Source: Butyrivibrio sp. INlla14 (GTDB taxonomy: Bacteria; Bacillota; Clostridia; Lachnospirales; Lachnospiraceae). From it: a stretch of 64,000 nt of DNA. The notes beneath the pieces are model-generated. The model did not search any database. It worked only from the letters and a program-made list of their open reading frames with translations, and was not told the origin of the DNA. The position numbers and the translations under genes are program-made. The stretch covers positions 93,080 to 157,079 of the forward strand of contig NZ_FMVS01000010.1 in the NCBI RefSeq assembly GCF_900102515.1, given 5' to 3'. This document shows, piece after piece, positions 54,089 to 61,762 of this stretch. How positions within the stretch are numbered: position 1 is the first letter of the stretch; every line of letters begins with the position of its first letter.

Positions 54089-54090
54089 TA

Positions 54091-54270
54091 TGAAATGATA
54101 TAGCATCCCGAAGTCATGCAGTCACGTGCTTGCACGTGTGACTGCATGACCTCGGGATGCGAACAATACATGAGGAAAAAAGACATGCGAACAAAGTGAG
54201 CATGGCGATTTCCGAATGTATTGTAGGATTGCGAAAGCACGAAGTGCGGAGCAATCCGTATATCATTTCA
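54091..54270. repeat. Cloverleaf-like palindromic element
   Basis: An outer perfect 12-base inverted repeat, TGAAATGATATA (54091-54102) and TATATCATTTCA (54259-54270), encloses three hairpins. Arm 1 (54103-54160) has a long GC-rich stem from GCATCCCGA to CTCGGGATGC. Arm 2 is ACAATACAT (54163-54171) with ATGTATTGT (54216-54224). Arm 3 is GGATTGC (54226-54232) with GCAATCC (54251-54257), with an inner GCAC / GTGC. The whole gap between two genes is one structured unit of about 180 bases, like a small non-coding RNA or a miniature mobile element. Confidence 0.8.
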
Positions 54271-54293
54271 ATACATATACAAGGAGGAAACCC

Positions 54294-54953
54294 ATGCAGG
54301 GCCCAATAATCACTAAAAATCAGGTTCAGGAAATATTAGATAAGAAATTCATCCGCGTTTTTGATCTGCAGTACGCAGAAGGCGCTCACTACTTCGATGC
54401 CACAAGACGCGCCAAGGAAGACATAGTAGCAATAAAATCTGAGGAAGAGTTTAAAAAAATGCTCCCAGATGCAGTAAGCTGCGTTGTTATAGTTCTTTTG
54501 CCAGGAAAAGAGCCACAACTTCTCTTATCCTACGAGTACAGATATCCATCAGGCAGATTCCTTCTAAGCGTTCCAGCAGGACTCCTTGATCCTGAGGACA
54601 AGAATGAGACTGAGCCAATCGTAACGACAGCCATAAGAGAAATCCACGAGGAAACAGGAATAGTAGTGGATACCAGCAGAGATACTGTTGAAGCAATCAA
54701 CCCATTTTTGTTCAGCACTCCTGGAATGACTGATGAAAGCAATGCTCTTGTTAAGGTAGTTCTTCATCTTGATAACCTTGATCAGCTCGATCAGACTGGC
54801 GCTGTAGGTCAGGAATTCTTTGACGGGTTCTGCTTTGTGAACAAAGAAACGGCATTAGAACTCCTTAAAAACGGCGTTGATGACAAGGGCCATTTTTACT
54901 CAGTTTATACCTGGGCTGCCCTTATGTATTTTGTTAGCGACATGTGGAAATAA
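54294..54953 (+). CDS. Nudix hydrolase (ADP-ribose pyrophosphatase-like)
   Basis: A 219-residue Nudix protein. The catalytic box is visible as GLLDPEDKN followed by AIREIHEETGI, with a short insertion compared with the classic spacing. The upstream SYEYRYPSGRFLLSVPAG segment is typical of ADP-ribose/NDP-sugar pyrophosphatases. It would hydrolyse ADP-ribose or a related nucleoside diphosphate. The ATG has AAGGAGG about 6 bases upstream; the longer reading frame would translate the palindromic element and is rejected. It is probably not coupled to the FRG gene because of that element. Confidence 0.85.
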   Translation: MQGPIITKNQVQEILDKKFIRVFDLQYAEGAHYFDATRRAKEDIVAIKSEEEFKKMLPDAVSCVVIVLLPGKEPQLLLSYEYRYPSGRFLLSVPAGLLDPEDKNETEPIVTTAIREIHEETGIVVDTSRDTVEAINPFLFSTPGMTDESNALVKVVLHLDNLDQLDQTGAVGQEFFDGFCFVNKETALELLKNGVDDKGHFYSVYTWAALMYFVSDMWK

Positions 54954-54967
54954 GTTGGAATAAAAGC

Positions 54968-54995
54968 TAAAGATATTCGTGGTTTCATCCGATAT
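54968..54995 (+). promoter_or_regulatory. Sigma-D (FliA-type) promoter of the DUF6033 gene
   Basis: TAAA (54968-54971) and TCCGATAT (54988-54995) are 16 bases apart, close to the sigma-28 consensus. GATATACAAA in the -10 region pairs with TTTGTATATC (55037-55046), so the leader folds at once. Confidence 0.6.
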
Positions 54996-55089
54996 ACAAA
55001 GTATAGAAAACGTTAAGTCTATGCTTTTTTAGACTATTTGTATATCAGGCAGGGAAGCATACAGGAATTACCTGAGAATGGAGGGAACC

Positions 55090-55875
55090 ATGAGTAATAT
55101 TTCTGAAATAGCTGCTGGCAATGGTGCTAGTGCATATGAAGCAATCAAAAATTCCACCGCAAAAGAAAATACTGGTGTTAAGCCTGGGAACTACGGCAAA
55201 ACAATAGGCAAAGCCCAGCTTAGCGAAACTGGAGCCAAGTACTATGAGGAGCTCAAGAAAAAGTACTCCAACATGGACTTTGTTCTTGTCAGCAAGGACA
55301 TGAAGGACTATGCCAAGCAAAATGCCAGCTCCTTTGGCAATGCCAACAAGATGGTTGTTCTCATCGATGAGGAAAAGATTGAGAGAATGGCCACAGATGA
55401 GAACTTCAGAGCCAAGTATGAAGGCCTTATTTCCAGGGCTCAGTCCCAGATGCCTCAGCTTAAGTCAATTGCAGAACAGCAGGGCAATGTAAAATCAATC
55501 GGAATGCAGGTCAACGACAATGGTACAGCATCATTTTTTGCAGTAATGCAGAAATCCTCCCAGAGCATGTCAGAGAAACTCGCTGCTAAAAGAGCTGCCA
55601 AGAAAGAAGCTGAAAAGAAAGCTGAGAAAAAGGCAGAAAAGAAAGAGGCCGCTGATAAGCAGCTAGAGAAGTTGCAGGAAAAAGCCGCAGGTAAATCTGA
55701 CCAGGTAAAGAGCTGGGATGAGATTGAAAATGATGAAGATGTGGAGATAATCATGGCTAGCTCGGTAGAAGAGCTTGTATCCAAGATAGAGGCTTACAAC
55801 TACAATATGAGAGCCAATTCAGTTCAGGCACCACAGGAGAAATTAGTGGGCCAGACAATTGACTTTAAAGGATAG
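55090..55875 (+). CDS. DUF6033-family protein, probable motility-regulon member
   Basis: A 261-residue soluble protein. The N-terminal ISEIAAGNGASAYEAIKN and the following YYEELKKKYSNMDFVLVSK are features of DUF6033. Residues about 160-200 are a Lys/Ala/Glu-rich helix (KRAAKKEAEKKAEKKAEKKE) that resembles a long charged coil. No signal peptide is visible. The chosen ATG has GGAGGGA 6 bases upstream; an earlier ATG overlaps it. The sigma-D-like promoter upstream, matching that of the flagellin remnant, suggests expression with flagellar genes; this is inference, as the family function is unknown. Confidence 0.75.
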   Translation: MSNISEIAAGNGASAYEAIKNSTAKENTGVKPGNYGKTIGKAQLSETGAKYYEELKKKYSNMDFVLVSKDMKDYAKQNASSFGNANKMVVLIDEEKIERMATDENFRAKYEGLISRAQSQMPQLKSIAEQQGNVKSIGMQVNDNGTASFFAVMQKSSQSMSEKLAAKRAAKKEAEKKAEKKAEKKEAADKQLEKLQEKAAGKSDQVKSWDEIENDEDVEIIMASSVEELVSKIEAYNYNMRANSVQAPQEKLVGQTIDFKG

Positions 55876-55937
55876 GCCACAGATAATGTTTATATAGCAT
55901 TAACTAATATGATATATAGACAACAGCTGGGGTGAAT

Positions 55938-56636
55938 ATGTATAAGATTGCGATTTGTGATGATGAGAAAAGCTCTGCTGCTGATGCGGCAGAGCTTTTA
56001 GAAAAATATAGGCAGACTCATTATAAAGTGGAGATGAGCGTCGATATTTTCTATACTTCTTTAGATCTTTTGGGTGCCATAGAAAAAGAATCCTATGACA
56101 TCTATCTATTGGATATATACGTTGACAAGATGAACGGAATAGAGATCGCCGAAGCTATTCGCAAGATAGATGAAAACGGGCAGATCATTTTCATGACCTC
56201 TTCAAACGCCTTCTACAAAGAGGCTTTCAGGATCCATGCTGTTCATTACCTGGAAAAGCCAATCCTGGAGGAAGACTTTTTTGATGCGATAGACAGAGTC
56301 TGTGCAAAAGAGGAAGTCCGTTTCCTGTCATTTCGCGAAAGCGGTCAGGTTCACAAAATCCCTGTGGATGAGATTCTATATATTGAATCAGAAGATCACT
56401 ACAAGAGAATTGTTACAGAAGCGGATAGCTTCTTTGTGCGCAGTACCATGCAGAATCTTTTGCAGGATCTAAAAGAGGAATACTTCCATGCCCTTGGCAT
56501 GAAGACAATAATCAATTTAAAAAGAGTTCTCAGGATAAACAAGGATGTGATCACCATGGAGGATGGTACCACCTTCTCAGTTCCGCGTGGAACTTACAGA
56601 CAGCTGAGCGAACTGATACTGAAGTTTAGCTTCTAA
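55938..56636 (+). CDS. LytTR-family response regulator
   Basis: Receiver domain (about 1-120) with the acidic pair in ICDDE, the phosphoacceptor Asp in YLLDIYVD near residue 55, a TSS motif near 85 and the Lys in LEKPIL near 103. A LytTR DNA-binding domain (about 135-232) follows with YIESEDHYKRI and a Phe-rich C terminus. It regulates genes by binding short direct repeats. No histidine kinase is adjacent. GGGGTGA precedes the ATG; a GTG two codons earlier overlaps that site. Downstream comes an antisense tRNA gene and then a shared hairpin. Confidence 0.9.
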   Translation: MYKIAICDDEKSSAADAAELLEKYRQTHYKVEMSVDIFYTSLDLLGAIEKESYDIYLLDIYVDKMNGIEIAEAIRKIDENGQIIFMTSSNAFYKEAFRIHAVHYLEKPILEEDFFDAIDRVCAKEEVRFLSFRESGQVHKIPVDEILYIESEDHYKRIVTEADSFFVRSTMQNLLQDLKEEYFHALGMKTIINLKRVLRINKDVITMEDGTTFSVPRGTYRQLSELILKFSF

Positions 56637-56668
56637 TAGGCTAGGGACCATTAGGCAGAGCCAAAAAA

Positions 56669-56757
56669 CGGAGTTGAGGGGATTTGAACCCCTGCGCCGG
56701 ACGAGCCGACCTACCGGATTTCGAATCCGGACCCTTCAACCACTTGGGTACAACTCC
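56669..56757 (-). tRNA. tRNA-Ser (anticodon CGA)
   Basis: Read on the minus strand, GGAGTTG and CAACTCC close the acceptor stem. The anticodon stem CCGGA / TCCGG holds the loop TTCGAAA, giving anticodon CGA (serine UCG). A long variable arm follows, as expected for serine tRNA, and the T arm is AGGGG-TTCAAAT-CCCCT. The discriminator base is G and no CCA is encoded. Confidence 0.95.
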
Positions 56758-56800
56758 AAAAAAGCGCTTGGAATAAGCTCCAAAGCGCTTTTTATTATAC
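56757..56800. terminator. Bidirectional hairpin between tRNA-Ser and pfkA
   Basis: AAAAAGCGCTTGGA and TCCAAAGCGCTTTTT pair with a single bulge, giving T runs on both strands. On the plus strand it can end the LytTR transcript. On the minus strand it lies between the tRNA promoter and the tRNA itself. Confidence 0.75.
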
Positions 56801-56822
56801 TTTTTTAATGATACCTAGTCAA
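56794..56822 (-). promoter_or_regulatory. Sigma-A promoter of tRNA-Ser
   Basis: On the minus strand TTGACT (56817-56822) and TATAAT (56794-56799) are 17 bases apart. Confidence 0.75.
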
Positions 56823-56831
56823 CTGATTAAC

Positions 56832-56860
56832 TTGGCATGTACATTAGAATTTTGTATAAT
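56832..56860 (+). promoter_or_regulatory. Sigma-A promoter of pfkA
   Basis: TTGGCA (56832-56837) and a perfect TATAAT (56855-56860) are 17 bases apart. Its -35 is 9 bases from the -35 of the divergent tRNA promoter. Confidence 0.75.
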
Positions 56861-56914
56861 TGTTAGTAGTATGTGCGTTTACAAGTAAGCTTTTTCAAAG
56901 GAGGCCTATTCACA

Positions 56915-57988
56915 ATGATGAGAATTGGTATGTTGACTAGTGGTGGCGACTGTCAGGCTTTGAATGCGGCAATGCGCGGCGTTGTTAAGTGTATTGCGCA
57001 CAGCGGTGAGCAGGTTGAGTTCTATGGCTTTTTAAATGGCTACAAGGGACTTATCTATGGTGACTTCAGAATGCTCACATCCAAGGATTTTTCTGGAATC
57101 CTGACCAAGGGAGGAACTATTCTTGGTAGCTCCAGGACTCCCTTTAAGACAATCAGAGAACCCGATGAGAATGGACTTGATAAGGTTGAGGCTATGAAGC
57201 AGAATTACTACAAGCTGCAGCTTGACTGCCTTGTGGTTCTGGGAGGCAACGGATCTCAGAAGACTGCTAATCTGCTAAGTGAAGAGGGTCTTAATATAGT
57301 TTCCCTGCCCAAGACCATCGACAATGATCTTTGGGGAACTGATATGACCTTTGGATTCCAGAGTGCTGTTGATGTGGCCACCAATGTAATTGACAACATC
57401 CACACTACAGCGGATTCTCATGGAAGAGTATTTATTATAGAAGTTATGGGACACAAGGTTGGGTGGCTTACTCTTAATGCTGGAATGGCAGGAGGAGCAG
57501 ACGTTATCCTTATTCCAGAGATTCCATACGATATCAACAAGGTTTGCGAGGCAATTGATGCCAGAAATAAGCGCGGCAGCAGATTTACCATCATAGCTGT
57601 AGCAGAGGGCGCTATTTCCAAGAAGGATGCCAAGCTTTCCAAAAAGGAATATAAAGAGAAGCTTGCAAATTCCAAGTATCCATCTGTATCCTATGAGATT
57701 GCAGAAGAAATCCAGAAAAAGACTGGAAACGAGGTAAGAGTTACTGTTCCTGGACACATGCAAAGAGGTGGAGCGCCAGACTCCTATGATAGAGTATTTG
57801 CTTCTCGTCTTGGAGCAGAGGCAGGACAGCTCATCCTTAACAAGGAATTCGGATACATGGTAGCTTACAAGAACAGAGAGATCGTTAAGGTTCCTCTTTC
57901 TGAAATAGCAGGCAAGCTTAAATATGTATCTCCTGATGCCAGCATTATTCAGGAAGCCAAGATGCTTGGAATCTGTTTTGGGGATTGA
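56915..57988 (+). CDS. pfkA: 6-phosphofructokinase, group III-like
   Basis: Phosphorylates fructose-6-phosphate in glycolysis. The N terminus has SGGDCQALNAAMRG, and GGNGSQKTA near residue 109 and PKTIDNDLWGTD near 132 are present. Gly at the position that is Asp in pyrophosphate enzymes, combined with Lys in PKTIDND, is the combination known from ATP-using group III enzymes, so ATP is the likelier donor. GHMQRGGAPDSYDR near 280 binds sugar phosphate. At 357 residues it is slightly longer than the E. coli enzyme. AAAGGAGG lies 10 bases before the ATG. Confidence 0.92.
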   Translation: MMRIGMLTSGGDCQALNAAMRGVVKCIAHSGEQVEFYGFLNGYKGLIYGDFRMLTSKDFSGILTKGGTILGSSRTPFKTIREPDENGLDKVEAMKQNYYKLQLDCLVVLGGNGSQKTANLLSEEGLNIVSLPKTIDNDLWGTDMTFGFQSAVDVATNVIDNIHTTADSHGRVFIIEVMGHKVGWLTLNAGMAGGADVILIPEIPYDINKVCEAIDARNKRGSRFTIIAVAEGAISKKDAKLSKKEYKEKLANSKYPSVSYEIAEEIQKKTGNEVRVTVPGHMQRGGAPDSYDRVFASRLGAEAGQLILNKEFGYMVAYKNREIVKVPLSEIAGKLKYVSPDASIIQEAKMLGICFGD

Positions 57989-58031
57989 TATTACAATTTG
58001 AAAAAAGTTAGCCCGCGGGAGTTTAGTTTTA

Positions 58032-59630
58032 ATGGGATATGTTGCATTATACAGAAAATTCAGACCACCGGTCTTTGAAGATGTCAAAGGCCAGGATCAC
58101 ATAGTTACAACACTCAAGAATCAGATCAAATCGGATAGAGTTGGACATGCTTACCTGTTCTGCGGAACTCGCGGAACAGGTAAGACTTCTGTTGCCAAGA
58201 TTTTGGCAAGAGCAGTTAACTGCGAGCATCCTGTGGATGGCTCTCCTTGCGGAGAGTGCGATATGTGTAAAGAGATCGCCGCAGGCAACAGTATGAATGT
58301 AATCGAGATTGATGCTGCTTCCAACAACGGTGTTGATAATGTCAGAGAGATCATCGACGAAGTATCTTATTCACCTACCAAAGGCAAAAAGAAGGTATAC
58401 ATAATCGACGAGGTCCACATGCTTTCAACTGGAGCTTTCAACGCACTTTTGAAAACATTGGAGGAGCCTCCTAGTTATGTTATGTTCATTCTGGCAACAA
58501 CAGAAGTCCAAAAGCTTCCTATAACAATTCTCTCAAGGTGTCAGAGATATGATTTCCATAGGATCACTATCGATACAATAGAGGCGAGACTTAGGGAAGT
58601 AGTTGATGCAGAAGGTATCAAGGTAGAAGAGAGAGCCTTGAGATATGTGGCCAAGACTGCTGACGGATCCATGAGAGACTCACTAAGTCTTCTGGATCAG
58701 TGCATAGCCTTTAACTATGGAGAGGAACTTACCTATGACAAGGCATTAAATGTCCTTGGCGCCGTTGACACCGAGGTGTTTAGTAAGCTCTTTTCCGCAT
58801 TATATACACAGGATGTAAATGGGGCATTGACTCTTCTTGCAGATATTGTTATACAAGGAAGAGAATTGTCTCAATTTGTAAATGATTTTGTCTGGTACCT
58901 CAGAAATCTGATGCTTGTACAAGCATCAGATCAGATGGAGGACGTTATTGATGTTTCCTCTGATAACCTTGCTACTCTCAAAGAGCAGGCAAACTCAGCT
59001 GACATCGACACTATTCTCAGATACATAAGAGTCTTTTCAGAGCTTTCTTCTCAGATAAGATATGCATCACAGAAGAGAATTATGATAGAGATTACGCTGA
59101 TCAAACTCTGCAAGCCTCAGATGGACAATGGAGAAGGGGCTTTTGAGGATAGGATCAGGATCCTTGAGCAGCATGACGAGGCAAATGGCAAGCTTTTGAA
59201 AGGCATTCAGAGCGGGCAGGTGGCAGTAGCATCTGCTGGAGCTGGCTCTTTTTCTGAAGGGGCAAGGCCTCCAAGGGAAAAGAAAGTCCTGGACCGCGCA
59301 GTACCTGAGGATATCAAGGCACTTGTAAGTAAGTGGCCGGGATATCTTATGAGAATGTCCAATCCGATGAAGAATTACCTTCAGAAGGCGAATTTAAGTC
59401 TTGGAAATGATGATAAACTGCAGATTGTATTTGATAACAGGCAGTTAACTGAGAAATATTCAAAGGGAGAGTCCAGAGAGGAACTTCAGAATTTCCTTGA
59501 TGATTCAACCGGCAAACATATAGAATTTGAGACAAAGTTCCTTGAGCCTAGCCAGGTTTTTGAGGAAAATTATGTTAATTTGCAGGCTATAAATTTTGAT
59601 ATAGTAACTGAAGAAGAAAAGGAGAATTAA
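58032..59630 (+). CDS. dnaX: DNA polymerase III subunit gamma/tau
   Basis: Clamp-loader ATPase. Walker A GTRGTGKTS near residue 45, the zinc module CEHPVDGSPCGECDMC near 62-77, Walker B IDEVHML near 120 and the sensor segment LSRCQRYDFHRI near 170 are all present. At 532 residues it is a tau-length product with a relatively short C-terminal part. I see no slippery sequence for a shorter gamma form. First of a three-gene operon with ebfC and recR, the conserved Firmicutes arrangement. Confidence 0.95.
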   Translation: MGYVALYRKFRPPVFEDVKGQDHIVTTLKNQIKSDRVGHAYLFCGTRGTGKTSVAKILARAVNCEHPVDGSPCGECDMCKEIAAGNSMNVIEIDAASNNGVDNVREIIDEVSYSPTKGKKKVYIIDEVHMLSTGAFNALLKTLEEPPSYVMFILATTEVQKLPITILSRCQRYDFHRITIDTIEARLREVVDAEGIKVEERALRYVAKTADGSMRDSLSLLDQCIAFNYGEELTYDKALNVLGAVDTEVFSKLFSALYTQDVNGALTLLADIVIQGRELSQFVNDFVWYLRNLMLVQASDQMEDVIDVSSDNLATLKEQANSADIDTILRYIRVFSELSSQIRYASQKRIMIEITLIKLCKPQMDNGEGAFEDRIRILEQHDEANGKLLKGIQSGQVAVASAGAGSFSEGARPPREKKVLDRAVPEDIKALVSKWPGYLMRMSNPMKNYLQKANLSLGNDDKLQIVFDNRQLTEKYSKGESREELQNFLDDSTGKHIEFETKFLEPSQVFEENYVNLQAINFDIVTEEEKEN

Positions 59631-59632
59631 AA

Positions 59633-59989
59633 ATGGCAAAAAGAGGTGGATTTCCAGGCGGCGGAATGCCTGGTAATATGAGTAATCTTATGAAGCAGGC
59701 GCAGAGAATGCAGCGTCAGATGGAGGAAAGTCAGAAAGAGCTTGAGACAAAAGAGTTCACAGCCAAGGCTGGTGGCGGCGCAGTAGAAGCCACTGTATTT
59801 GGAAGTAAGACACTTAAAGAAATCAAGATTTCTCCAGAAGCAGTTGATCCAGATGATGTTGAGATGCTTCAGGATATGATCGTTGCAGCAGTAAATGAAG
59901 CTATGAAGCAGGCTGAGGAAGCAAGCGGAGCTATGGTCAACAAGATGACCGGCGGACTTGGCGGATTAGGTGGAGGATTTCCATTCTGA
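59633..59989 (+). CDS. ebfC: Nucleoid-associated YbaB/EbfC protein
   Basis: A 118-residue dimeric DNA-binding protein. The Gly-rich start (RGGFPGGGMPGNMSNL), the MKQAQRMQRQMEESQKELE helix and the AGGGAVEATVFGSKTLKEI region are typical. It lies between dnaX (2-base gap) and recR (1-base overlap), as in most bacteria. AAGGAG precedes the ATG. Confidence 0.95.
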   Translation: MAKRGGFPGGGMPGNMSNLMKQAQRMQRQMEESQKELETKEFTAKAGGGAVEATVFGSKTLKEIKISPEAVDPDDVEMLQDMIVAAVNEAMKQAEEASGAMVNKMTGGLGGLGGGFPF

Positions 59990-60588
59990 TGGAACTATAC
60001 AGCGGACATATTAATAAGCTGATAGACGAGCTGTCATCGCTTCCTGGAATAGGAGGCAAATCTGCACAGAGACTGGCCTTTTATTTGATAGGCCTTCCCA
60101 AGGACAGAGTTCACAAGCTTGCTGATGCTATTGTCAATGCCAGAGAAAATGTTCACTATTGCAAGGAGTGCTGCACTCTGACGGATGATGACATTTGCCC
60201 TATATGTAATAATCCCAGCAGAGATCATAAGACAATCATGGTTGTAGAAAATGCGAGAGATTTAGCGGCATATGAGAAGACTGGCAAGTTTGAAGGGGTT
60301 TATCATGTACTTCACGGGGCTATTTCACCAATGCTTGGTATCGGCCCTGGGGACATAAGACTCACAGAGCTTATGCACAGACTTCAGACACAAGAAGTTG
60401 ATGAAGTCATAGTTGCTACCAATTCAAGCCTTGAAGGCGAGACTACCGCTATGTATATCAGCAAGCTGATAAAACCAACTGGTATCAAGGTTACACGAAT
60501 TGCCAGCGGAGTTCCTGTTGGAGGAGACCTTGAGTATATTGATGAAGTTACGCTTTTGAGAGCTCTTGAAGGTAGAACTGAATTGTAA
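59989..60588 (+). CDS. recR: Recombination mediator RecR
   Basis: A 199-residue DNA repair protein that works with RecF/RecO to load RecA at gaps. The helix-hairpin-helix LPGIGGKSAQRLAFYL near residue 18, the C4 zinc finger CKECCTLTDDDICPIC near 58-73 and the Toprim domain from VVENARDLAAYE near 85 are all intact. Its ATG overlaps the ebfC stop by one base. Confidence 0.95.
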   Translation: MELYSGHINKLIDELSSLPGIGGKSAQRLAFYLIGLPKDRVHKLADAIVNARENVHYCKECCTLTDDDICPICNNPSRDHKTIMVVENARDLAAYEKTGKFEGVYHVLHGAISPMLGIGPGDIRLTELMHRLQTQEVDEVIVATNSSLEGETTAMYISKLIKPTGIKVTRIASGVPVGGDLEYIDEVTLLRALEGRTEL

Positions 60589-60653
60589 TAATTGGAGTGT
60601 ATGTAAAAAGTTGAATGTCAGCCTGCAAAAGGTCTGACTAGGAGGAAAAGGTT

Positions 60654-61697
60654 ATGGCAGTAACAAAAGAGTTATTTGGAAAAACCAAAAGTGGGGAAGA
60701 AATCTACGCTTATCACATCAGCAATAATGCTGGTATGGAGGCGGTAATACTCAACTACGGATGTACTATCAAGAACGTATTTGTTCCTTCTAAAGATGGT
60801 GGAAAAATAGACGTTGTTCTTGGTTATGACGACCCAGAAGTATATTTTGCCAATGATTCATTTATTGGATCAACAGTTGGCCCTTCTGCTAACAGAATTG
60901 CAAATGCCAGATATTCTATAGATGGAAAAGAGTTTTCATTACCAGTTAATGATGGACCTAACAACCTTCATACAGACCATGATAACGGCTTCCATAAGCG
61001 TATCTGGGATGCAAAAGAAGGCGAGAACTCAGTTGAATTTACATTAAAATCTGCTGATGGTGATCTGGGATTTGCTGGTAACAGAGTATTCACACTTACA
61101 TATAGTCTTGATGATGATAATAATCTGGAGCTTCATTATCATGCAACAAGTGACGCCAAGACACTTATCAATCTTACTAACCACGTATACTTTAATCTTA
61201 GCGGTCACAATGCAGGCAATATTGAGAATCATACTCTTTTGCTCAATGCATCCAAGTTTACACCTGTTGTAGACGGCGCTGCTATTCCCACTGGAGAGCT
61301 TAAGGACGTAGCTGGTACAGTCTTTGATTTCACAAAAGAAAAGACTATAGGACAGGATATAAATGCTGACGTTGAGCAGCTTCAGTGTGTTGGCGGCTAT
61401 GATCACAATTATTGTGTAGATGGACAGGAAGGAACATTAAGACTGGCTGCAGTTGCCAAGTCTCCTGTGACAGGTATTACACTTAAGTGCTCTACCACTC
61501 TTCCAGGAATTCAGTTATATGCTGGAAACTTCCTCAAGAATGACAATGGAAAAGAGAACACTAAATACAAGGCTAGAGATGGATTCTGTCTTGAAACTCA
61601 GTTCTATCCAAACTCAATAAATCAGCCAGGATTCCCTGATGCTGTGTTTGGACCAGATAGAGACTACGATAGCGTTACTGTATATCAGTTCAAATAA
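60654..61697 (+). CDS. galM: Aldose 1-epimerase (mutarotase)
   Basis: Interconverts alpha and beta anomers of galactose and glucose. The family segments NLHTDHDNGFHKRIWDA near 105 (catalytic His), NLTNHVYFNLSGH near 175 (second His), GGYDHNYCVD near 245 and FCLETQFYPNSINQPGFPD near 315 (catalytic Glu) are visible. The length of 347 residues is normal. AGGAGG precedes the ATG. It complements galE and the alpha-galactosidase elsewhere in the window. Confidence 0.95.
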   Translation: MAVTKELFGKTKSGEEIYAYHISNNAGMEAVILNYGCTIKNVFVPSKDGGKIDVVLGYDDPEVYFANDSFIGSTVGPSANRIANARYSIDGKEFSLPVNDGPNNLHTDHDNGFHKRIWDAKEGENSVEFTLKSADGDLGFAGNRVFTLTYSLDDDNNLELHYHATSDAKTLINLTNHVYFNLSGHNAGNIENHTLLLNASKFTPVVDGAAIPTGELKDVAGTVFDFTKEKTIGQDINADVEQLQCVGGYDHNYCVDGQEGTLRLAAVAKSPVTGITLKCSTTLPGIQLYAGNFLKNDNGKENTKYKARDGFCLETQFYPNSINQPGFPDAVFGPDRDYDSVTVYQFK

Positions 61698-61713
61698 TTC
61701 ATTGGCGAATAAT

Positions 61714-61750
61714 GATCAGCTATATAAGGAAGCCTCCTATATAGCTGATT
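61714..61750 (+). terminator. Hairpin after galM
   Basis: ATCAGCTATATA and TATATAGCTGAT form a 12-base perfect stem extended by GGA / TCC, loop AGCC. No T tract follows. It ends directly at the GGAGG of the next gene, so it could be an attenuator or mRNA-stabilising stem rather than a terminator. Confidence 0.55.
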
Positions 61751-61762
61751 TGGAGGATTCAA

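Noticed and set aside
54216..54293. Upstream extension of the Nudix reading frame
   Set aside because: The extension translates part of the cloverleaf element, whereas AAGGAGG fits the ATG at 54294.
57275..58087. 270-codon open frame antisense to pfkA and the dnaX start
   Set aside because: It crosses two certain genes, lacks a ribosome site and matches no family.
58032..59630. Programmed frameshift in dnaX giving a gamma form
   Set aside because: No slippery A-run followed by a stem-loop was found in the region where it would be needed.
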